Assembly (NCBI RefSeq): GCF_015686695.1 | Contig: NZ_JADPMR010000001.1 | Span: forward strand, 496,001-560,000 | Direction: 5' to 3' | Length of the DNA: 64,000 bases | DNA from: Vibrio nitrifigilis | GTDB taxonomy: Bacteria > Pseudomonadota > Gammaproteobacteria > Enterobacterales > Vibrionaceae | In this document: piece by piece, positions 53,756 through 62,631 of the stretch | Position numbering within the stretch: position 1 is the first letter of the stretch | How the letters are laid out: each line of letters begins with the position of its first letter | Program-made: the position numbers and the translations under genes | The notes under the pieces: model-generated | Seen by the model: only the letters and a program-made list of their open reading frames with translations | Database searches by the model: none | What the model was told of the DNA's origin: nothing

Positions 53756-54703
53756 ATGGCAAACTCAATCAATAACGCAAATGACATTGGCTTTATCCAA
53801 GATATTGCTGGACTTGATAGCCTTCGTAAAAAAGCGGTGAAAGGGGATAAAGCTTCTGAGAAAGAAGCTTTGCAAGCGGCGGCGCGTCAGTTTGAATCTA
53901 TTTTTACGTCGATGATGTTAAAGTCGATGCGTGATGCAAACTCTGCGTTTAAATCTGGCATGTTTGATAGCCAAGCAGGCGACATGTATCAAAAAATGAA
54001 AGATGAACAGATGGCAAGCAGCTTAAGTGCTCATGGCTCATTAGGACTTGCTGATATGATAGTTAAACAGCTTTCTCAGGCTAACCTAGTGAATGATCAA
54101 GGTGAGCGAACTTTCCATGATGCAATGGAACGTGTTCATCAAGTCAGAGCAGAGAAAGCTTCAGAGCAGTTGGCAACACCGATACATGTATCTTCAGAAC
54201 CAGCTACAAAAGTGCCAGTAAGCAGCACTGCAACCAAATTTGATTCGCCACAGTCTTTTGTCAAAACAATGAAGCCTTATGCAGATAAAGCCGCCAAAAT
54301 GCTAGGGGTTGATTCTACCTTGTTATTGGCTCAAGCCGCTCTAGAGACCGGTTGGGGACAAAAAATGGTGAAGAATGCGCGTGAAACAAGTAATAACCTT
54401 TTCAATATAAAAGCAAGCTCTGGATGGAAAGGGGATAAGATCGCGACTCAAACACTGGAATATCAAGATAATACCCCAGTGATGGAAAAAGCTGCTTTTC
54501 GTGCTTACCCAAGTTATCAAGCCAGTTTTGATGATTATGTGCACTTCTTGAAGAACAATCCTCGTTACAGTAATGCGCTTGCTCAGAAAGGGGATGAAAA
54601 CTTTATCCGTAATATCCATCAGGCAGGTTATGCAACCGATCCAAATTACGCAGATAAGGTATTGAAATTGAAATCGCAAATCGAATCGATGAATAAGATT
54701 TAA
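53756..54703 (+). CDS. flgJ: Flagellar rod cap and muramidase FlgJ
   Basis: 315 residues in two domains. The N-terminal rod-capping part (AARQFESIFTSMMLKSMRDANSAFKSGMF) is joined to a C-terminal peptidoglycan hydrolase domain (LLLAQAALETGWGQKMVKNA) whose Glu is the likely catalytic acid. It opens the cell wall for the rod. Last gene of the flgFGHIJ unit, followed by a terminator. Confidence 0.96.
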   Translation: MANSINNANDIGFIQDIAGLDSLRKKAVKGDKASEKEALQAAARQFESIFTSMMLKSMRDANSAFKSGMFDSQAGDMYQKMKDEQMASSLSAHGSLGLADMIVKQLSQANLVNDQGERTFHDAMERVHQVRAEKASEQLATPIHVSSEPATKVPVSSTATKFDSPQSFVKTMKPYADKAAKMLGVDSTLLLAQAALETGWGQKMVKNARETSNNLFNIKASSGWKGDKIATQTLEYQDNTPVMEKAAFRAYPSYQASFDDYVHFLKNNPRYSNALAQKGDENFIRNIHQAGYATDPNYADKVLKLKSQIESMNKI

Positions 54704-54757
54704 TCTTATAACCGATTGACAGATTTGTAGATAGAGTCGTTCTACGTAGAAAATCGT

Positions 54758-54794
54758 ATGCCGGTTGCTGTCTGAGTAACCGGTATTTTATTTT
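54758..54794 (+). terminator. Terminator after flgJ
   Basis: A 12-bp stem (54758-54769 with 54775-54786, two G-T pairs) with a five-base loop and T-rich tail. Confidence 0.78.
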
Positions 54795-54848
54795 CGACCT
54801 CCTTGTTTTTCTTCTTATATTTCTACCGCTTACCGACTAAAACATTAA

Positions 54849-54866
54849 TTGGCATATATGTTGCTT
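54849..54866 (+). promoter_or_regulatory. Sigma54-type promoter of flgKL
   Basis: TTGGCATATATGTTGCTT has GG (54851-54852) and GC (54863-54864) ten bases apart, 56 bases before the flgK start. Confidence 0.88.
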
Positions 54867-54921
54867 TATCTCTGTAGGGAGCCAGTTTTTGCTGGTGTTT
54901 TTACAGGTTTTTGGGGGCAAT

Positions 54922-56826
54922 ATGGCGTCTGATCTTCTGAATATAGGTAGGCAAAGTGTTCTTACCTCTCAGAGACAACTCAATACCACTGGTCATAACA
55001 TTTCTAATGTTAATACAGAGGGTTACAGTCGTCAGTCTGTGATCCAAGGGACCAATATGCCTCGCCAATTTGGTGGGCAAACTTATGGTATGGGTGTCCA
55101 TGTGGACAATGTTCGCCGCTCTTGGGATCAATTTGCCGTTAAAGAGCTGAACCTTGCCACTACCAACTTCTCAAATAAGCGCGATCACGAAGAAAATTTA
55201 GAAATGCTCTCTAAGTTACTTTCTTCGGTTGCTTCAAAGAAAATCCCTCAAAATTTAAACGATTGGTTTGATGCGGTAAAAACATCATCCGATACACCAA
55301 ATGATGTTGGCGCGCGTAAAGTCGTGTTAGAAAAAGCCAACATTATTGCGCAGAACTTAAATGACTTTCACGAAACGGTTCGTCGTCAATACGAAAATAC
55401 AAACGAAGGGTTAACCGTTGGGATTAAACGCATTAACCAACTGGCCATTGAAATTCGTGATTTACAACGTTTGATGATGAGAGAACCCGGTCCACATAAT
55501 GATTTGATGGACAAGCACGAAAAATTAATTAAAGAGCTTTCACAATATACCAAAGTTACGGTAACCCCACGTAAAAATGGTGAAGGTTTTAACGTCCACA
55601 TCGGTAATGGCAATACCTTGGTTTCTGGTACAGAAGCGAGTCAATTAAAAATGATTGATGGGTATCCAGATGTTAAACAGCGTCGTTTGGCCATGGTAGA
55701 AGGTGGTGCGGTTAAACCGATTACTCATCGTGATATCGGCGGTAAGCTTGGTGCTTTATTTGAAATGCGTGATAAAAACATTCCCGATCTTTTGGATGAA
55801 ATTGGTCGTATGTCAACGGCATTTTCCTACCAAGTGAACAAACTACAAAAACAAGGTTTAGATCTCAATGGTGATGTTGGCGATGACTTATTTACCGATG
55901 TTAACTCAGAACGTATTGCTAAATCACGTGTAGTAACAGCCAGTAACTCAAGTGCTGATATGGCGGTTTATATTGATGATGTATCTGCACTCAAAGGTGG
56001 CGAGTATTCCCTGCAATACGATGGCAGTGATTATATTGCCACCATGCCTAATGGCGATAAAAAAACCTTAATCGAAAGTGGTGGCAATCTGTATGTGCAG
56101 AACGCTAATGGTGATCTCAGCGAATTAGACGGGATGCGGATTCAGGTCAATAACGCGCCTGATACAGGGGAACGCGTGTTGATTCGTCCAACTCGAAGTG
56201 GTGCTGGTGATATTAAAGTTCAGTTTACCGATGCGGAGAAGCTTGCTGCTCAAAGTTATGAGGCATCAAATACATTTGCTCAAGGTAAAGCTAAGTTCAC
56301 TATCAAAGAAGCTGGCGCTCTGCGAGAGTTCCAAGTCGTGATTAATGATAAAGGCGATATGTTTTCGATTCGTGATAAGAACGGCAAAGTGTTGCTGGAC
56401 AATCAAGCCTATCCACCAAGCGGACCGGTCAGCTACCAAGGTACACAGTTTGAGTTAACCTCAGGGGCATTACCCAAAGATAAATTTACCGCCAACCTTG
56501 TCCCTTCTGAAGGAGATAACGGTAACTTGCGTAAGATGATTGATATTCAAAATGCGAAAAATTTGGATGATAACGAGTCCACGTTGATCGATGTTTATCA
56601 CAACTTGAATACCAATACTGGGTTGAAGCTATCTACAGCATCACGCTTGACGGATGTTGCGCGTTTAGAGCAGCAAAACGCAGCGGATCGAGTGGCTTCT
56701 GTTTCCGGGGTAAACTTGGATGAAGAAGCGGCTAATATGATGAAATTTCAGCAGGCGTATATGGCATCGTCTCGTATCATCCAAGCTGCTAATGATACGT
56801 TCAAAACAATATTGGCATTGAGATAG
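54922..56826 (+). CDS. flgK: Hook-filament junction protein FlgK (HAP1)
   Basis: 634-residue junction protein. The ATG at 54922 (MASDLLNIGRQSVLTSQRQLNTTGHNISNVNTEGYSRQSV) fits the family; the upstream in-frame start at 54889 is not conserved. GGGGG lies before it. The C-terminal end (NLDEEAANMMKFQQAYMASSRIIQAANDTFKTILALR) is diagnostic. Its export chaperone is FlgN. Confidence 0.96.
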   Translation: MASDLLNIGRQSVLTSQRQLNTTGHNISNVNTEGYSRQSVIQGTNMPRQFGGQTYGMGVHVDNVRRSWDQFAVKELNLATTNFSNKRDHEENLEMLSKLLSSVASKKIPQNLNDWFDAVKTSSDTPNDVGARKVVLEKANIIAQNLNDFHETVRRQYENTNEGLTVGIKRINQLAIEIRDLQRLMMREPGPHNDLMDKHEKLIKELSQYTKVTVTPRKNGEGFNVHIGNGNTLVSGTEASQLKMIDGYPDVKQRRLAMVEGGAVKPITHRDIGGKLGALFEMRDKNIPDLLDEIGRMSTAFSYQVNKLQKQGLDLNGDVGDDLFTDVNSERIAKSRVVTASNSSADMAVYIDDVSALKGGEYSLQYDGSDYIATMPNGDKKTLIESGGNLYVQNANGDLSELDGMRIQVNNAPDTGERVLIRPTRSGAGDIKVQFTDAEKLAAQSYEASNTFAQGKAKFTIKEAGALREFQVVINDKGDMFSIRDKNGKVLLDNQAYPPSGPVSYQGTQFELTSGALPKDKFTANLVPSEGDNGNLRKMIDIQNAKNLDDNESTLIDVYHNLNTNTGLKLSTASRLTDVARLEQQNAADRVASVSGVNLDEEAANMMKFQQAYMASSRIIQAANDTFKTILALR

Positions 56827-56840
56827 AGGGAGGAGAGTAA

Positions 56841-58046
56841 ATGATCAACCGTATCTCTAGCTTCCACAACTATCAGACTGTGCAAAATGATTTACGTCGT
56901 CAGGAAACAAAAGTTCACCATAACCAAGCGCAATTAGCGTCAGGTAAAAAATTGTTATCAGCGGCAGATAATCCATTGGCGACTCATTACATTCAAAATG
57001 TATCTCAACAAGAAGAGCAGATTCGTCAGTATCTCGATGCTATTACATTGGTCCGAAATCGACTAGAGCACCAAGAAGTGTTGATGTCTAATGCGGAAGA
57101 TTTTGCTGATGATGCGACACGTAATGTGATGGAAATGATTAACGGTTCATTATCACCACAAGATCGCGAAGCACATGCCCGAGAACTTGAAGAGATGGGA
57201 AGTAACTTTCTCAATTTGGCTAATTCACAGGATGAATCCGGTAACTATATTTTTGCTGGCACCAAGCCTAAAAATCAGCCATTTTTTCGGGATAACGAAG
57301 GCAATGTTTCTTATTCCGGTGATGATTACCAGCGCAAAATGCGTATTTCAAATAGTCAAGAAATGCCATTTAACAGTCCTGGTAGCAAGTTATTCATGGA
57401 AATTGATAATCCATTTGGTGATTACGAACCTGATTATAAGTTGAATAAGGGCTCAGAGTTACTGCTTGAGCGCGCAACCAATACTGATACTAACGACGAC
57501 TCAACCTATAAAGTGACCTTTAATAAATTACCAACAGGTAAATTTGGTTATCAGTTATCACAAAACGGCAGCGTTGTTCAGGCGAGTGAATTTGATCCTA
57601 AAGAAGGGATTAAATATCAAAGCGGCAATAATGTACTCACAATTCACGTGAAAGGGCAAATTACCGCCGGTGACGAATTGGATTTAACACCGCGTAAAAC
57701 GTACAGCATTTTCGATAGTTTTAAAGATGCCGTCGAATATTCAAAAGCTTCGGTTTCAGATGCTTCTGCCACCGCCAAACTTCAACAAGCGACGGAAGAA
57801 CTGCATCATGCGTTTATTCATTTGAATAAAGCACGAACTGATATCGGTGCGCGACTTGATACGTTAGATATTCAAGAAGAACAACATCAGGATTTCAAGC
57901 TGAGTTTAGCTAAGTCTAAAAGCGAATTTGAAGATCTTGATTATTCGGATGCCGTTATTGAATTCAATGAAAATACGCGAGCTTTAGAAGCGTCACAGAA
58001 AGCATTTGGTAAAACGAAAGATTTAACTTTATTTAATTATATCTAA
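56841..58046 (+). CDS. flgL: Hook-filament junction protein FlgL (HAP3)
   Basis: 401-residue junction protein between FlgK and the filament. The flagellin-like N-terminus (MINRISSFHNYQTVQNDLRRQETKVHHNQAQLASGKKLLSAADNP) and C-terminus (EFEDLDYSDAVIEFNENTRALEASQKAFGK) frame a variable middle, as expected. It follows flgK after 14 bases with GGGAGGAG. Confidence 0.95.
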   Translation: MINRISSFHNYQTVQNDLRRQETKVHHNQAQLASGKKLLSAADNPLATHYIQNVSQQEEQIRQYLDAITLVRNRLEHQEVLMSNAEDFADDATRNVMEMINGSLSPQDREAHARELEEMGSNFLNLANSQDESGNYIFAGTKPKNQPFFRDNEGNVSYSGDDYQRKMRISNSQEMPFNSPGSKLFMEIDNPFGDYEPDYKLNKGSELLLERATNTDTNDDSTYKVTFNKLPTGKFGYQLSQNGSVVQASEFDPKEGIKYQSGNNVLTIHVKGQITAGDELDLTPRKTYSIFDSFKDAVEYSKASVSDASATAKLQQATEELHHAFIHLNKARTDIGARLDTLDIQEEQHQDFKLSLAKSKSEFEDLDYSDAVIEFNENTRALEASQKAFGKTKDLTLFNYI

Positions 58047-58272
58047 CCTTCAATGCCTTACGTGCAATGCCGTATGAGCGAAGGGAGTTTGGTTAAATAT
58101 TGGCCTGAAAGTTGCTCTATCTACTAGGTAGGCAAAAAGCGGCAACTGAGCGGCAACGCCCTCTGTAGCTGGTGGCAATCTAAATGCTTATGCAATAGAT
58201 TGTATTGATCGTTATATATGTAACCAATTGAATAAGCTGAATAATTTAATTTTTTAATTCCCAGCTTATAAG

Positions 58273-58290
58273 TTGGCACAGTAATTGAAT
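58273..58290 (+). promoter_or_regulatory. Sigma54-type promoter of the first flagellin
   Basis: TTGGCACAGTAATTGAAT has a good -24 half (GG 58275-58276) but GA rather than GC in the -12 position (58287-58288). Vibrio flaA is known to be sigma54-dependent, which supports the call. Confidence 0.65.
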
Positions 58291-58388
58291 TAAACAATTT
58301 ATAGGGTGAATACCCGATTAAACTGGCATTGAGCTGGTTTAACCCAGTGATTACCGGTCATGCTTCCAAACAGAGTAAAGCTGACCGC

Positions 58389-58407
58389 TTCGCAAAGGGC
58401 TTGCGAA
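58389..58407 (+). promoter_or_regulatory. Hairpin in the flagellin leader, just before the ribosome site
   Basis: Perfect 7-base arms TTCGCAA and TTGCGAA flank the loop AGGGC. It ends five bases before CAGGAG, the ribosome site of the flagellin, so it could bear on translation or message stability. Confidence 0.5.
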
Positions 58408-58426
58408 CTCGACAGGAGAGCAAACT

Positions 58427-59566
58427 ATGACCATTAACGTAAATACTAACGTCTCGGCAATGACGGCTCAGCGTTACCTAAACAAAGCTTCAAACGAACT
58501 TAATACGTCAATGGAGCGTTTGTCATCAGGTAACCGTATTAACAGTGCAAAAGATGATGCAGCGGGTCTACAAATATCAAACCGTTTGAGCGCGCAGTCT
58601 CGTGGTTTGGAAGTAGCAATGCGTAACGCCAATGACGGAATTTCAATTGCCCAAACAGCTGAAGGGGCAATGAATGAATCGACTAACATTTTACAGCGTA
58701 TGCGTGATTTGGCTTTGCAATCCGCTAACGGTACCAACTCGGCATCTGAACGTAAGGCGTTGAATGAAGAATCGACAGCTTTGCAAGATGAGTTGAATCG
58801 AATTGCTGAAACGACATCATTTGGTGGTCGTAAGTTACTGAACGGTACTTTTGGTGAGTCTGCATTCCAAATCGGTTCGAGCTCAGGTGAAGCGATCATC
58901 GTTGGTTTAACCAGTGTTCGTGCTGATGATTATCGTATGGGTGGCGAAACTTTTAAAGCGTTAAACGGTAAAACAAAAGATTGGGGGGTTCCTCCACAAG
59001 GACGCGATCTTAAGTTTGAATACACTGATGGCGCAGGTAAACCTGTAACAATCGATATTATGGCAAAACCAGGTGATGATATTGAGGAACTTGCTACCTA
59101 TATCAATGGTCAAACAGATGACTTGAAAGCCTCTGTCGACCAAGATGGTAAGTTACAATTATTTATGCCTCAGTACGGCATGCAAGGTAACCTAAATATA
59201 TCGGGTGGTTTAGCTTCTGAATTAGGCCTTAATGGCGGCCCCGGTCAAAAAACTACAGTTAATGATATTGATATTACTACAGTTGGTGGTTCACAAAACG
59301 CGGTTGGTGTGCTCGATGCTGCGTTAAAATACGTGGATGCGCAGCGTGCAGACCTTGGTGCAAAACAAAACCGCTTGGGTCATAGCATCAGTAACTTATC
59401 TAACATTCAAGAAAACGTGGAAGCATCAAAAAGTCGTATTAAAGATACCGACTTTGCGAAAGAAACCACTGAACTTACCAAAGCACAAATTCTGCAACAG
59501 GCTGGGACATCTATCCTTGCCCAAGCGAAACAGTTGCCAAATGCTGCAATGAAATTATTGCAGTAA
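58427..59566 (+). CDS. flaA: Flagellin, FlaA-like
   Basis: 379-residue filament subunit. The N-terminal D0/D1 region (MTINVNTNVSAMTAQRYLNKASNELNTSMERLSSGNRINSAKDDAAGLQISNR) and the C-terminal end (SRIKDTDFAKETTELTKAQILQQAGTSILAQAKQLPNAAMKLLQ) are typical. The middle (VRADDYRMGGETF, KTKDWGVPPQGRDLKFEY) resembles V. cholerae FlaA, the essential flagellin. Its sigma54-type promoter agrees with that. Strong AGGAGAG upstream. Confidence 0.9.
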   Translation: MTINVNTNVSAMTAQRYLNKASNELNTSMERLSSGNRINSAKDDAAGLQISNRLSAQSRGLEVAMRNANDGISIAQTAEGAMNESTNILQRMRDLALQSANGTNSASERKALNEESTALQDELNRIAETTSFGGRKLLNGTFGESAFQIGSSSGEAIIVGLTSVRADDYRMGGETFKALNGKTKDWGVPPQGRDLKFEYTDGAGKPVTIDIMAKPGDDIEELATYINGQTDDLKASVDQDGKLQLFMPQYGMQGNLNISGGLASELGLNGGPGQKTTVNDIDITTVGGSQNAVGVLDAALKYVDAQRADLGAKQNRLGHSISNLSNIQENVEASKSRIKDTDFAKETTELTKAQILQQAGTSILAQAKQLPNAAMKLLQ

Positions 59567-59751
59567 TCTTGGAGGCTTCATCAATGAGCTCAGACGTGAG
59601 TGTGTGATGAGGCTTCTTTGGCAACGTATGATTATTGAAATGTAAAAAGCTCTCTCAATCAAACCTGCTTTTTATTTGATGTAGTCATGCGAATGGTCAG
59701 CCATGTGTTCATTTCTCTTGATCTCCACATTGGCGATGGCTAAATACCAAT

Positions 59752-59790
59752 AGCCCCGGTTCTCTCAAAGGAAAGGGGCTTTTCTTTTTC
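59752..59790 (+). terminator. Terminator after the first flagellin
   Basis: A 6-bp GC-rich stem AGCCCC / GGGGCT (59752-59757 with 59775-59780) with a 17-base loop, followed by a T-rich tract. Confidence 0.7.
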
Positions 59791-59967
59791 TCCATTCTGA
59801 CTTCTCTCCATCTTGTTATTTATTTACTGAGTCTTTTATTAAGATAAAACCATTCGTCAGATCTATAGAAAACTTTAGCGATTTCTTGGTGTTTCTTTGT
59901 GTTTCGTGTGAGTGAGCACAACTTGGTGAATCTTCCTACGATTTGGTTCTTTTTTATCCGCTTTATC

Positions 59968-59994
59968 TAAAGTAGCCGATAAATAGGCCGCTAT
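59968..59994 (+). promoter_or_regulatory. Sigma28-type promoter of the second flagellin
   Basis: TAAA (59968-59971), 15 bases, then GCCGCTAT (59987-59994) fits the FliA pattern TAAA-N15-GCCGATAA. Vibrio flagellins other than flaA are known to depend on FliA. Confidence 0.72.
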
Positions 59995-60019
59995 TAGAGA
60001 TAACTTTGAGAGAACTACT

Positions 60020-60069
60020 GGTTTTCCGAGACGTCGGAAACCGCTCGGGAGTTCCGCTAAGTCGGAAAA
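60020..60069 (+). promoter_or_regulatory. Alternative hairpins in the second flagellin leader
   Basis: TTTTCCGA at 60022-60029 can pair with TCGGAAA at 60034-60040 (extended by a flanking GG/CC) or with TCGGAAAA at 60062-60069. The two structures exclude each other, and the second ends five bases before AGGAGG, the ribosome site. This could be a leader switch; no ligand or protein can be named. Confidence 0.45.
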
Positions 60070-60087
60070 TCACTAGGAGGCACCACA

Positions 60088-61224
60088 ATGGCGGTAAATG
60101 TTAATACGAACGTGTCAGCAATGACGGCACAGCGTTACTTGAATAGCGCGAGCGCAGCTCAGCAAAATTCAATGGAACGGTTATCTTCAGGGTTTCGCAT
60201 TAATAGCGCTAAGGATGATGCAGCTGGGCTGCAAATTTCGAATCGCTTAAATGTTCAGAGTCGTGGTTTAGACGTCGCTGTACGAAATGCGAATGATGGT
60301 ATCTCTATTGCGCAGACAGCTGAAGGCGCAATGAAAGAGACAACCAATATTCTACAACGCATACGTGATCTATCTTTACAATCGTCTAACGGCTCAAACT
60401 CTAAGTCTGATCGTCAAGCGATTCAGGAAGAAGTGACGGCTTTGAATGACGAACTTAACCGTGTGGCGGAAACCACCTCATTTGGTGGAAATAAGCTACT
60501 CAATGGTACATTTGGTAGTAAGGCATTTCAAATCGGCGCAATGAGTGGCGAGGCGGTAAATCTTAACCTTAACAGTATGCGCAGTGACACAAGCTTGATG
60601 GGTGGCAGTGCGTATGTTGCTCAAAATAGTAAGGGCAAAGATTGGAGCGTTAAAGAGGGCGCGAATGATCTAACGATTACTCTCAAAGATAAAATGAGTG
60701 GCCAAGATCAAACGATCAATATTAAAGCAAAAAAAGGCGATGATATTGAAGAGTTAGCAACCTATATAAATGGTCAAACCAATCTAATATCAGCATCCGT
60801 TGATCAAGATGGTAAGCTGCAAATGTTTACCGACAGTAGCAAAGTGTCTGGCCCATTAACATTCGGTGGCAGTTTAGCTGGTGAGCTTAATATGGGAGCT
60901 GGCAAAGCAGAAACGGTTAATGATATTGATGTGACGACGGTCGGAGGCGCTCAGCAAGCTGTTGCTGTAGTCGACTCAGCATTGAAATATGTTGATAGTA
61001 ACCGGGCGGAATTGGGTGCATTCCAAAACCGATTTGGACATGCAATTAGCAACTTAGATAACATTAACGAAAATGTGAATGCATCTAAGAGTCGTATTAA
61101 AGATACGGATTTTGCCAAAGAAACAACGGCATTAACGAAGTCACAAATACTGGGGCAAGCATCAAGCTCAGTATTGGCTCAAGCAAAACAGGCGCCTCAA
61201 GCGGCACTTGCGTTACTTGGTTAA
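60088..61224 (+). CDS. Second flagellin, FlaC-like
   Basis: 378-residue filament subunit, clearly paralogous to its upstream neighbour at both ends (MAVNVNTNVSAMTAQRYLNSASAAQQNSMERLSSGFRINSAKDD; SRIKDTDFAKETTALTKSQILGQASSSVLAQAKQAPQAALALLG). The centre differs (SLMGGSAYVAQNSKGKDWSVKEGANDL). In V. cholerae flaC follows flaA, and the sigma28-type promoter fits that role, so it is probably FlaC. AGGAGG lies 7 bases before the ATG. Confidence 0.92.
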   Translation: MAVNVNTNVSAMTAQRYLNSASAAQQNSMERLSSGFRINSAKDDAAGLQISNRLNVQSRGLDVAVRNANDGISIAQTAEGAMKETTNILQRIRDLSLQSSNGSNSKSDRQAIQEEVTALNDELNRVAETTSFGGNKLLNGTFGSKAFQIGAMSGEAVNLNLNSMRSDTSLMGGSAYVAQNSKGKDWSVKEGANDLTITLKDKMSGQDQTINIKAKKGDDIEELATYINGQTNLISASVDQDGKLQMFTDSSKVSGPLTFGGSLAGELNMGAGKAETVNDIDVTTVGGAQQAVAVVDSALKYVDSNRAELGAFQNRFGHAISNLDNINENVNASKSRIKDTDFAKETTALTKSQILGQASSSVLAQAKQAPQAALALLG

Positions 61225-61248
61225 AAGATATTTCCCCTTTCAAAGACC

Positions 61249-61276
61249 AAAATCCAGCTTCGGCTGGATTTTTTTG
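61249..61276 (+). terminator. Terminator after the second flagellin
   Basis: AAAATCCAGC, a TTCG loop and its complement are followed by seven T. Confidence 0.88.
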
Positions 61277-61301
61277 TCTAGGTATAACCACCAGATAAAA
61301 C

Positions 61302-61325
61302 AAAACCCAGCCGAAGCTGGGTTTT
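61302..61325 (-). terminator. Terminator of the tRNA operon
   Basis: A 10-bp stem (61302-61311 with 61316-61325) whose minus-strand loop is TTCG, followed on that strand by a T-rich tract. It faces the flagellin terminator. Confidence 0.85.
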
Positions 61326-61332
61326 GTTAATA

Positions 61333-61418
61333 TGGTGCGGAAGGGGAGACTTGAACTCCCACACCTTGCGGCGCCAGAACCTAAATCTGGTGCGTCTACC
61401 AATTTCGCCACTTCCGCA
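61333..61418 (-). tRNA. tRNA-Leu(TAG), copy 1
   Basis: 86-base class II tRNA with a long variable arm. Acceptor TGCGGAA pairs with TTCCGCA; the anticodon loop TTTAGGT gives TAG, reading CUN. Last gene of the operon. Confidence 0.95.
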
Positions 61419-61473
61419 ACTTATTCTGTAGATAACTCGACTCGGATAGACTATATCGAATCATCGTTGTGTA

Positions 61474-61547
61474 TGGCAGGTCTACCAGGATTCGAACCTG
61501 GGATGACGGGATCAGAACCCGTAGCCTTACCGCTTGGCGATAGACCT
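61474..61547 (-). tRNA. tRNA-Gln(CTG)
   Basis: 74-base tRNA with acceptor AGGTCTA / TAGACCT; the anticodon loop TTCTGAT gives CTG, reading CAG. Its variable loop (CATC) is one base shorter than in the TTG copies. Confidence 0.93.
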
Positions 61548-61674
61548 GCGGTAAACTCACTTGAAGCACTGGTGCGGAGATAAGAATTAGGCTCTTAAGC
61601 TCGTTGAAAGCGGCACGCTATATAGTGTCAGTCAATTCTCTAACCGAGAGGTTGGATCAAGTGAAAATTATAAA

Positions 61675-61751
61675 TGGTGGCTACGACGGGATTCGAACCT
61701 GTGACCCCATCATTATGAGTGATGTGCTCTAACCAACTGAGCTACGTAGCC
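61675..61751 (-). tRNA. tRNA-Met(CAT), elongator, copy 1
   Basis: 77 bases; acceptor GGCTACG / CGTAGCC and anticodon loop CTCATAA. It matches the E. coli metT-type elongator tRNA almost throughout. Confidence 0.95.
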
Positions 61752-61762
61752 ACTCTAAATAG

Positions 61763-61848
61763 TGGTGCGGAAGGGGAGACTTGAACTCCCACACCTTGCG
61801 GCGCCAGAACCTAAATCTGGTGCGTCTACCAATTTCGCCACTTCCGCA
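61763..61848 (-). tRNA. tRNA-Leu(TAG), copy 2
   Basis: Same sequence as copy 1; first 243-bp unit. Confidence 0.95.
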
Positions 61849-61902
61849 ACTTGTTCTGTAGATAATTTGACTTGGATAGACAATCAAATCATCGTTGTAA
61901 TA

Positions 61903-61977
61903 TGGCAGGTCTACCTGGATTCGAACCAGGGAATGGCGGCATCAAAAGCCGCTGCCTTACCACTTGGCGATAGACCT
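61903..61977 (-). tRNA. tRNA-Gln(TTG), copy 1
   Basis: 75 bases; acceptor AGGTCTA / TAGACCT, anticodon loop TTTTGAT gives TTG, reading CAA and CAG. Confidence 0.95.
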
Positions 61978-62005
61978 ACGGTGATAGCTAATGCTATCTA
62001 AATAA

Positions 62006-62091
62006 TGGTGCGGAAGGGGAGACTTGAACTCCCACACCTTGCGGCGCCAGAACCTAAATCTGGTGCGTCTACCAATTTCGCCACTTCCGCA
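62006..62091 (-). tRNA. tRNA-Leu(TAG), copy 3
   Basis: Same sequence as copy 1; second 243-bp unit. Confidence 0.95.
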
Positions 62092-62145
62092 ACTTGTTCT
62101 GTAGATAATTTGACTTGGATAGACAATCAAATCATCGTTGTAATA

Positions 62146-62220
62146 TGGCAGGTCTACCTGGATTCGAACCAGGGAATGGCGGCATCAAAAGCCGCTGCCT
62201 TACCACTTGGCGATAGACCT
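62146..62220 (-). tRNA. tRNA-Gln(TTG), copy 2
   Basis: Same as Gln(TTG) copy 1; second 243-bp unit. Confidence 0.95.
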
Positions 62221-62248
62221 ACGGTGATAGCTAATGCTATCTAAATAA

Positions 62249-62334
62249 TGGTGCGGAAGGGGAGACTTGAACTCCCACACCTTGCGGCGCCAGAACCTAA
62301 ATCTGGTGCGTCTACCAATTTCGCCACTTCCGCA
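62249..62334 (-). tRNA. tRNA-Leu(TAG), copy 4
   Basis: Same sequence as copy 1; third 243-bp unit. Confidence 0.95.
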
Positions 62335-62388
62335 ACTTGTTCTGTAGATAACCTGACTTGGATAGACAATCAAATCATCGTTGTAATA

Positions 62389-62463
62389 TGGCAGGTCTAC
62401 CTGGATTCGAACCAGGGAATGGCGGCATCAAAAGCCGCTGCCTTACCACTTGGCGATAGACCT
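62389..62463 (-). tRNA. tRNA-Gln(TTG), copy 3
   Basis: Same as Gln(TTG) copy 1; third 243-bp unit. Confidence 0.95.
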
Positions 62464-62491
62464 ACGGTGATAGCTAATGCTATCTAAATAA

Positions 62492-62577
62492 TGGTGCGGA
62501 AGGGGAGACTTGAACTCCCACACCTTGCGGCGCCAGAACCTAAATCTGGTGCGTCTACCAATTTCGCCACTTCCGCA
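62492..62577 (-). tRNA. tRNA-Leu(TAG), copy 5
   Basis: Same sequence as copy 1; fourth 243-bp unit. Confidence 0.95.
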
Positions 62578-62631
62578 ACTTGTTCTGTAGATAATTTGAC
62601 TTGGATAGACAATCAAATCATCGTTGTAATA

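Larger units (their letters stand above)
58047..58426. other. Leader region of the first flagellin
   Basis: This 380-base gap holds the sigma54-type promoter at 58273-58290 and a ~125-base leader with a hairpin at 58389-58407. I see no coding frame and no clear flgL terminator. The stretch 58100-58200 could hold FlrC activator sites, but I cannot define them. Confidence 0.5.
59567..60087. other. Region between the two flagellin genes
   Basis: This 521-base gap contains a terminator (59752-59790), the sigma28-type promoter (59968-59994) and a structured 87-base leader with alternative hairpins (60020-60069). I see no gene in it. Confidence 0.6.
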
